From positions 24,918,001 through 24,982,000 of the forward strand of contig NC_084827.1 in NCBI RefSeq assembly GCF_033115175.1: a stretch of 64,000 nt of DNA. Reading direction: 5' to 3'. This stretch comes from Lepus europaeus (Eukaryota; Chordata; Mammalia; Lagomorpha; Leporidae). Position numbers and translations under genes: made by a program. Positions 58,781 through 64,000 of this stretch are shown here, one piece after another; position 1 is the stretch's first letter, and the number at the start of each line of letters is the position of its first letter. The notes beneath the pieces were generated by a model. That model made no database searches. It saw only the letters and a program-made list of their open reading frames with translations, and was not told where the DNA came from.

Positions 58781-60007
58781 AGCTTACTTCTCAAGATTTT
58801 AGTTCATGAAAAATAGTCAACATGTAACTTGGCAGAACATCCAATAGGACAAATTCTCTTCAGCACTGCAGTATGCAACATTTACATTAAATGTGCAGAG
58901 ATATTTTACAACACGAACATTTTCAATTCTCGATGCTTGGAGATTGCATGAAAGAAATGACATTCCTCACTTCTACAGAATCCAGATTTTCTGTTGCTCT
59001 GTCTCTGTTCACTCAGTTCTGCTGCACTCAAGCAGTACATCAGTGCCCACAACTGTGACTGTCAAGGCTGTCGGGTGCCACGGATTGCCACGCGCTGCTA
59101 CTTCCACACTATACCCCCCACCTCGCCCCAGTGAAGGGTGTCATGACACTTTAAATTATTAACATTAGCAAGTGAATAGTGTGTTGCAGAGGACTTGTAG
59201 CAACACATAAAACAGTGATACTTGTAAAGAAGAAAAATGGATAACTAAGGATCAGGACAAGAGAGAAATTGCAAAGTATAATGATAGTAGCAGGGAATGC
59301 CTCTGAAAATATGCCCTCACTCCCATAAACACTACCGCTGATGTTTTCTGTGAAAATGAGGCTTCTATCTTAACGGATCACAGCAAAGAAATAAAGTTTT
59401 AGAACAGGTTCTAGTTGAGGCAAGGAGTTAAGTGGAAGAAATTAAATGCAAGAATTGCCTTATGTATATGTTATGTACATATTTTAATACAGCATGTATG
59501 TTCTATATGTATATGAAGATAAAATCCTCACAGTCTTCTTAACCTGGCTTACAAACTTCAAGCTACTTCAAGATGAAGAGAAATCAAATGCTTATTTCCT
59601 GGATTAAATCCAACCCCTGAAACTGGGTAAAAAGAATTTGAGATAAGAATGTAACTTGCCAAAGAAAACAAAGTTGAAAGATGTCTTGTGTTCTGCCAAA
59701 CAGAGGATATGCTATCAAGAATGAAAAGCAGAAAGGACTTGCTAGAACTTTTGAAATAAATATAGCCGGTACTTCTTGATCTCAGGGTAAACGTGGAAAA
59801 ATAGAATCCTTTATGCATGGTAAGGGGGAAACCCTAAATGTTGCCTGTTCACATGCTCAAACAAGTAAGGAAGTCCTATTTCCAATGAAACCTTCATGCT
59901 TACACTTTCCATATTTTCAGAATATCAAGGAGTTGGAAAAAGCCCAATGAAAAGCAAAATATAACACTGAAGAAAATAAAAGCTTAAAGTGCAATTTTAT
60001 GAACTTT

Positions 60008-60087
60008 GGGCTAAGGAAAAATTAAAGAAACTGGGCCTGAGAAAAAAGGGCTAAGGAAAAATTAAAGAAACTGGGCTTGAGGAAAAA
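60008..60087 (+). repeat. 40-bp tandem duplication
   Basis: The block beginning GGGCTAAGGAAAAATTAAAG is repeated head-to-tail (60008-60047, 60048-60087) with two or three differences. Confidence 0.92.
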
Positions 60088-60579
60088 AGTCTATGATGAT
60101 CTTAATTTTCAATCTCAAGAAATCTAAATAAAATTGAACAAGGGTTAATAGAAAATTGCATTTGGGTAAGACTTAAATATTTTTGGAAGAAATAAAGCAA
60201 TTGAAACTGCAGTTTGGGCATATAAGAGGTTGAAAGATTACCAAAACTAAAAATACTGTGATCTACACATTTTAAAAGCTGATATTGTAGCATAAAAATT
60301 CTTTCAGTTTTTATTAATTACAAGTGAATAGGATTCCTAGATTTATAGTTTTTCAAAGTTTTGCTATATTGGCATACTGGGATATACTATCCTGCCAACA
60401 AAGAGAAAATGCTCCGAATTTACCATCTTATATTTGGAGATCTTGCAGAGTTGTAAATTCTAAGGATAGCTTTTAGGGTTAGACAGAACAAAGGTAAAAC
60501 AATATATTTTCATTCAACTTGAGCCTTTAGCCAAAGGAGAATAGAACAGACCATAGGGAAGGACAGTAAGTGACAACTA

Positions 60580-60800
60580 ATACTTGAGTAGTCACTACAT
60601 ATAAGTTCCTTATATGTGCTATCATATTTTGCAACTTGGAAATAGGTGCAATTTCCATATTTACACTACACCTTTATGAAACAAATTGTTTTCATTTTAT
60701 GGATGAGGAAATAGACTTAGAGAAGTTAACTTGTCCAAAGTTCCATGAAGTTCTAAGAGGCTTAACAGGAACTGCCACTTAAAGCATACCTGAAGTCTGT
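60580..60800 (-). mobile_element. MIR SINE fossil
   Basis: CATTTTATGGATGAGGAAA followed by AGAGAAGTTAACTTGTCCAA is the conserved MIR core on the minus strand. Confidence 0.7.
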
Positions 60801-62144
60801 ACTTTTAGTATTAATCTTGTTTACAGGTTCAAAAACATAAGGGCTTTGGTGTCTATCACTTCCCAATAACCTGAAACAGCTTGCTGCTGCTACTGCGCTT
60901 TCCACTTGTAGCTGCACTTTTGATCAAACTATCACCCAGGTTTATTTTCTGTGATTCAGAGGTAACTCCGGATCTACATTTCTACTACTGTCCTTTTAAA
61001 CTATTTTATGAGCAGTTATCCCTCCATTTTTCTATAACATTATTAATCAAGGTCAAGTTTGAAATATCCACATATTATATGAAAATCTCCAAGGTGTAAT
61101 GCCCTCATTTCCTTTTGCAGATTTATAACTGCTCAATTTTACTAGACCATCTTTAATCATAAATTTTCCTAATATTTCCAAAGTGCACTGATAATGGTTT
61201 ATTCATCTACTTAATACATTGGAGATTTCTATGGGAAGTTACCAGAGCCACTAAAATCAAATAGCTTTATCAAAGCCTGTCTTAGGAAGATGTCTTCACA
61301 TACCACTTTTTTTTATTGAAACTGAGAATTAGCAAACACATTAAAGTTTGTGCACAAATGTGGATACGTTTAACGTGGAGGTCAGATGCACGATTCACTG
61401 TTCCCCGTGGGCCAGTTTTGCCATTTTCATGTTCCAAAATTTCCTTTCACAACATTTGTTGAGCATATAAGCTTGCTGATCAAAGGGGGTTATCCCAGAC
61501 AACTTACAACATTTCTGCACACACATCAGCTACAAAAACCTCGAGGTTTACCTCTAAGAATTTAACCAGGTAAGGCGTTTTCCGGCCGTGACATCTCAAA
61601 ATGAGAAACCATACAAGAACTTTGGGGTTCCAAAGAGAAAGATGGGGGGATTATCTCCCAATTCACCGGAGTGAATGTATGTTCAGGGTCCTTAAAAGAC
61701 AGAACTCGAATTTAAATGGTACAGATCCTAGTGTATTTATCACCCGTGACAAGCGAGCCAGGCGGGCGGCGGAAGCGTTTTCTAAGTGCGTCTGGAGACC
61801 TGCCCGCATCAAGATGCGTTTCAGGACCGCAGGGAGAGAGGCCTGTGCCTCCGCTCCCTCTGCTGAAGTCGGGTCGGGGTGTGCACCTGCGGCTCGGCCC
61901 CAAGCCGGCAGCACGCGCGCCCAACTGTGCCCTCCAGATTCCACACCTTTCTGACAAGCGGCGTGCGCGTCCCACTTCCGCCACTGAGAAAGGACGCTTG
62001 GCAAGGTGTGCACCCTCAGAAGAGAGGGCGGCGGAGCACCGCGGTAGCGGATCCTCACCCTCTCTTCAGTCCCTGGTACCCAAAGGCCACAGGCCGGAGC
62101 CGGCTCCGGGAGCGGAGCCCCACCAGCACCCGCGCGGCCGGAAA

Positions 62145-62154
62145 GGGGCGGGGC
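62145..62154 (+). promoter_or_regulatory. GC box (SP/KLF-type site)
   Basis: GGGGCGGGGC is an exact GC-box core inside the CpG island, about 110 bp upstream of the YY1-type motif. It is typical of SP1-driven TATA-less promoters. Occupancy is inferred. Confidence 0.55.
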
Positions 62155-62203
62155 TTCGGCCGGAGCGGCGAGGCCTGGCCCGGAGTGGGGGGGTTCCTCC
62201 TGC

Positions 62204-62211
62204 GCTTCCGG
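62204..62211 (-). promoter_or_regulatory. ETS/GABP-type site
   Basis: GCTTCCGG is the reverse complement of the ETS core CCGGAAGC. It lies between the GC box and the YY1-type motif, about 50 bp from each. The SP/ETS/YY1 combination is common in CpG-island promoters. Confidence 0.5.
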
Positions 62212-62254
62212 CGCGCTCCCCCGCGCCCTGCGTACTGTGGTCTCGCCCGCCCCC

Positions 62255-62266
62255 GCTGCCATGTTG
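62255..62266 (-). promoter_or_regulatory. YY1-type motif in WASL promoter/5' leader
   Basis: GCTGCCATGTTG is a near match to the reverse complement of the YY1 motif CAAGATGGCGGC, with one change in the GCCGCC part and one in the CTTG part. YY1 sites in TATA-less promoters often sit just downstream of the transcription start. Here the motif overlaps the start codon of an upstream ORF. Seen directly; binding is inferred. Confidence 0.55.
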
Positions 62267-62323
62267 GATTGTGCGGCCGCCGCCGGCGCCGCAGGAGGCT
62301 TGGAGGAGGAGTTGGGAGTTTAG
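62261..62323 (+). other. Upstream ORF 1 in probable WASL 5' leader
   Basis: An ATG at 62261 opens a 20-codon, Ala/Gly/Glu-rich reading frame ending at TAG (62321-62323), 239 bases before the WASL start. If the transcript begins upstream of 62261, ribosomes could initiate here; the -3 base is G (GCCATGT), an acceptable context. The ATG is part of the YY1-type motif, so it may exist for the motif rather than for translation. Confidence 0.4.
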
Positions 62324-62449
62324 CGCAGTCGCCGGAGTGCGAGGACAACGACCATCGGGCCTAAGCCTAGCCGGCCTGGAGCTGGGAGCGTCCTTTCCTC
62401 CGCGCGGCCCGCCGTCAGCTCCTCCTCCCCGCGCCGGAGGAGCTTCGAG

Positions 62450-62464
62450 ATGCTGCGCTGGTGA
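62450..62464 (+). other. Upstream ORF 2 (4 codons) in WASL 5' leader
   Basis: ATG CTG CGC TGG TGA is a minimal upstream ORF ending 98 bases before the WASL start codon, with G at -3. It is very likely inside the leader whatever the exact cap site. Short uORFs of this type usually allow reinitiation. No function is claimed. Confidence 0.45.
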
Positions 62465-62562
62465 CTCCGCTGCTTCTCGCCCCTGTCACTGAGAAGGGGG
62501 GACGAGCGTGGCCCACTCACCGGAGGACACGGCCCTGGACTCTCCTCCCCGCCGGCGCAACC

Positions 62563-62682
62563 ATGAGCTCCGGGCAGCAGCAGCAGCCGCCGCCGCCGCG
62601 GAGGGTCACCAACGTGGGGTCCCTGCTGCTCACCCCGCAGGAGAACGAGTCCCTGTTCACGTTCCTCGGCAAGAAATGTGTG
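62563..62682 (+). CDS. WASL: WASL (N-WASP) exon 1, coding part
   Basis: First coding exon of neural Wiskott-Aldrich syndrome protein, a cytoplasmic actin-nucleation promoter that links CDC42, PIP2 and SH3 adaptors to the Arp2/3 complex. The 40 codons read MSSGQQQQPPPPRR, then VTNVGSLLLTPQENESLF, and end TFLGKKCV. This is the N-WASP leader and the start of its WH1/EVH1 domain, which in the full protein binds WIP-family partners. The start ATG has A at -3 (CAACCATGA), and the next bases after codon 40 are a GTCAGT donor in phase 0. From memory, the human protein is about 505 residues and starts MSSVQQQPPPP, so this copy has G at residue 4 and one extra Gln. The CDC42-binding, proline-rich, WH2 and acidic regions lie in later exons outside the window. 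It is the only gene here with a CpG-island promoter. Identification is firm; the exact exon end is inferred from splice logic. Confidence 0.95.
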
Positions 62683-64000
62683 GTCAGTGGTCGAGAGCTG
62701 CGTCGCTACCCTCGACGTTGCCCGCCGGGGGCCTGGGCGCGGGGACCGGGCAGGAGGCGCGAGTGGCGCGGGGGGGAGAGAGTCCCGCCGCGAGCCAGGC
62801 CTCCCGCGGTCGGCGCCCTCGCCCTGCTCCCCGGGTGCGGGCCGGGGCAGCCGGACGCCGTCTCCGGAGCTGCCCGAGAACAAGGGAGTGTCACCTCCGC
62901 GGCCCTTCCGCGGCCCGCGCCCTGGCTGCCAGGTCCAACTTTACTCTCAGCGCGCCCGAGCCCCTGAGGCTCAGAGCCGGGACCCCCCCTGTTCTGCCCT
63001 CGCGTCACCTCCTGTGCGGAATCCGGGCGTCCCTTTCCTAACAATACCAGAGGTCTGGGGAGTGGGAGTGGAGCCCCTTGCAGATTCCAGCAGGGAGTGG
63101 ATGGGGTGCAGGTTCCTGGGAACTCCAGGACCAGAACAGGGGCAGGAAGCGCTGCGGCTCCCCAGTGCAGCAGAAGCAGGGTTTATTTCCACAGCAGCCT
63201 CGCCTAGGCCTGGTTTCTAATCTCCTCCCCACTGATTTTTAAAATTTTTTTATTTTTGCACTAGTAGGAGCGGGTGCTGTTCTCCCCGCAGCCTTGCGCA
63301 CGGAAACCTCAATCTCTAGTAGTTCTTGGCCTTTGGGGTCGAGAATGGTTCTTAGGCTGGTGCTTTGCGGCCGGTTCTAACCCCAGATGGCCGGTTGGGA
63401 GCAAGGAAGGGGCAGGGTGCTGTGGGAAGGAGAATGTGTGTTGTTGACGGAAGCATTCATTACATTGGCTGCCGGCACTTCTGGGGGTGGGGAGGTTCTG
63501 CTCCGTGGTATAGGCCTTGTCTCGGGATCTTTCTGCGGTGCCTGGCTTGAGCTGCAGTCAGTGCTGGCTGGGACCCTTTCTCCCTGCTTGCTGGCACCTG
63601 CAGAGTTTGCGCTGGAACCCAGGAAACACCCACGGAAATTTCAACAGGGTAGTGTCACTCTTGTCACCCTCTTTAGGCATGTTAGAGATGCCAAACCAGA
63701 TTGCACCTGTTTGTTTAAAAAGTTAGGGTTAAGCAGTTTCTGGAAAGTTACCAGATTAACTGTTAACTTTATTGGAGGCTCCTCTTTATATCTTGTGCCA
63801 CACAGTTGGAGACTGAATCATTCCGTTCAGTTTTAGGTGTATTTCATATTTCTGGATGTAGACCTGAAAGAACGTGGAGTTCACTGATCGAATGATCAGA
63901 ATGAAGGACAGAAGGGCTGCTCAGAATCACATTTTTGTGAAGCAACTTTAAATATAATTAACTTCCTCCTTGCCCACACAATTTTGTAAACAAATGGGAA
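62683..64000 (+). other. WASL: WASL intron 1 (5' part)
   Basis: Begins with the donor GTCAGT directly after codon 40. The first ~380 bases belong to the CpG island and the rest is ordinary intronic sequence without a SINE. Several long open frames here reflect GC-rich stop-poor DNA and have no recognisable protein similarity. The acceptor lies outside the window. Confidence 0.85.

Larger units (their letters stand above)
58781..61734. other. SINE-free upstream flank of the WASL CpG island
   Basis: About 3 kb without any C-SINE, the longest such stretch in the window outside the old L1. It contains the 40-bp tandem duplication and a MIR. SINE depletion near an active promoter is common. No separate gene is recognised. 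Confidence 0.55.
61735..63060 (+). promoter_or_regulatory. WASL: CpG island spanning the WASL promoter, exon 1 and start of intron 1
   Basis: The AT-rich upstream DNA changes abruptly to very GC- and CpG-rich sequence near 61735 and relaxes again near 63060. No TATA box is seen near the inferred start of transcription. Visible motifs include a GC box GGGGCGGGGC (62145-62154), an ETS-type GCTTCCGG (62204-62211), a second ETS-like ACTTCCG (61974-61980) and a YY1-type GCTGCCATGTTG (62255-62266). This arrangement suits a broad, housekeeping-type promoter, as expected for ubiquitously expressed N-WASP. The transcription start is probably about 62200-62270, inferred from the motif cluster only. Confidence 0.85.

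Noticed and set aside
61716-62492. 258-codon plus-strand frame across the WASL promoter
   Set aside because: GC-rich and stop-poor promoter DNA. It is Arg/Pro/Ala-rich without any recognised domain, and it ends before the true start at 62563.
62320-62883. 187-codon minus-strand frame over WASL exon 1
   Set aside because: Shadow of the CpG island and exon 1 on the other strand; no recognised protein.
62678-63220. Open frame of about 180 codons at the start of intron 1
   Set aside because: It starts at the exon end, crosses the splice donor and reads intronic GC-rich DNA. The WASL splice junction explains the region better.

Overview
This is mammalian nuclear DNA, almost certainly from a lagomorph (rabbit or hare). 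Roughly fifty copies of the lagomorph tRNA-derived C-SINE family lie on both strands. They share a GGTTCTAGTCCCGG-type box B, a 'gatggcccaag..cttgggcc' core, a (CT)n stretch and an AAATAAATAAA/poly-A tail. A rabbit-type L1 3' end is also present. Nothing bacterial, plasmid-borne or CRISPR-like is visible. Family names for repeats come from reading the sequence and memory of consensus sequences, not from a database search.

The only functional protein-coding gene I can support is at the far right. A CpG-island promoter (about 61735-63060) drives exon 1 of WASL (N-WASP, the Arp2/3 activator) on the + strand. The start codon is at 62563, the 40 codons end at a GTCAGT donor at 62683, and the window closes inside intron 1. 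The promoter has no TATA box and carries GC-box, ETS and YY1-type motifs plus two short upstream ORFs.

Everything to the left (1-61700) is upstream intergenic DNA. In mammals the hyaluronidase genes (HYAL4/SPAM1) lie further upstream of WASL, but I see none of their exons here. The region contains: (i) C-SINEs making up about a quarter of the sequence, some nested, tandem or 5'-truncated; (ii) L1 fossils, including a nearly complete minus-strand L1 at about 26740-31690 interrupted by SINEs and by a younger lagomorph L1 3' end; (iii) MIR, L2, MER20, MER5 and Tigger-like fossils; (iv) a 5'-truncated processed pseudogene of the HSP90 co-chaperone gene AHSA1 (11621-12480); (v) microsatellites; and (vi) a divergent pair of CTCF-type motifs (14200-14611) in repeat-poor sequence.

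The most noteworthy observations are structural. One is a 0.57 kb inversion with 22-bp inverted duplications at its breakpoints that split one SINE into a minus-strand head and a plus-strand tail (21027-21693). Another is a 0.78 kb inverted duplication of an L1 segment carrying the same SINE with the same target-site duplication (3526-4312 versus 7712-8492). A third is a target site used twice by SINEs, leaving three copies of one 14-bp sequence (40046-40709). I found no convincing previously undescribed coding system; the long open frames outside WASL are read-throughs of SINEs or of GC-rich promoter DNA.
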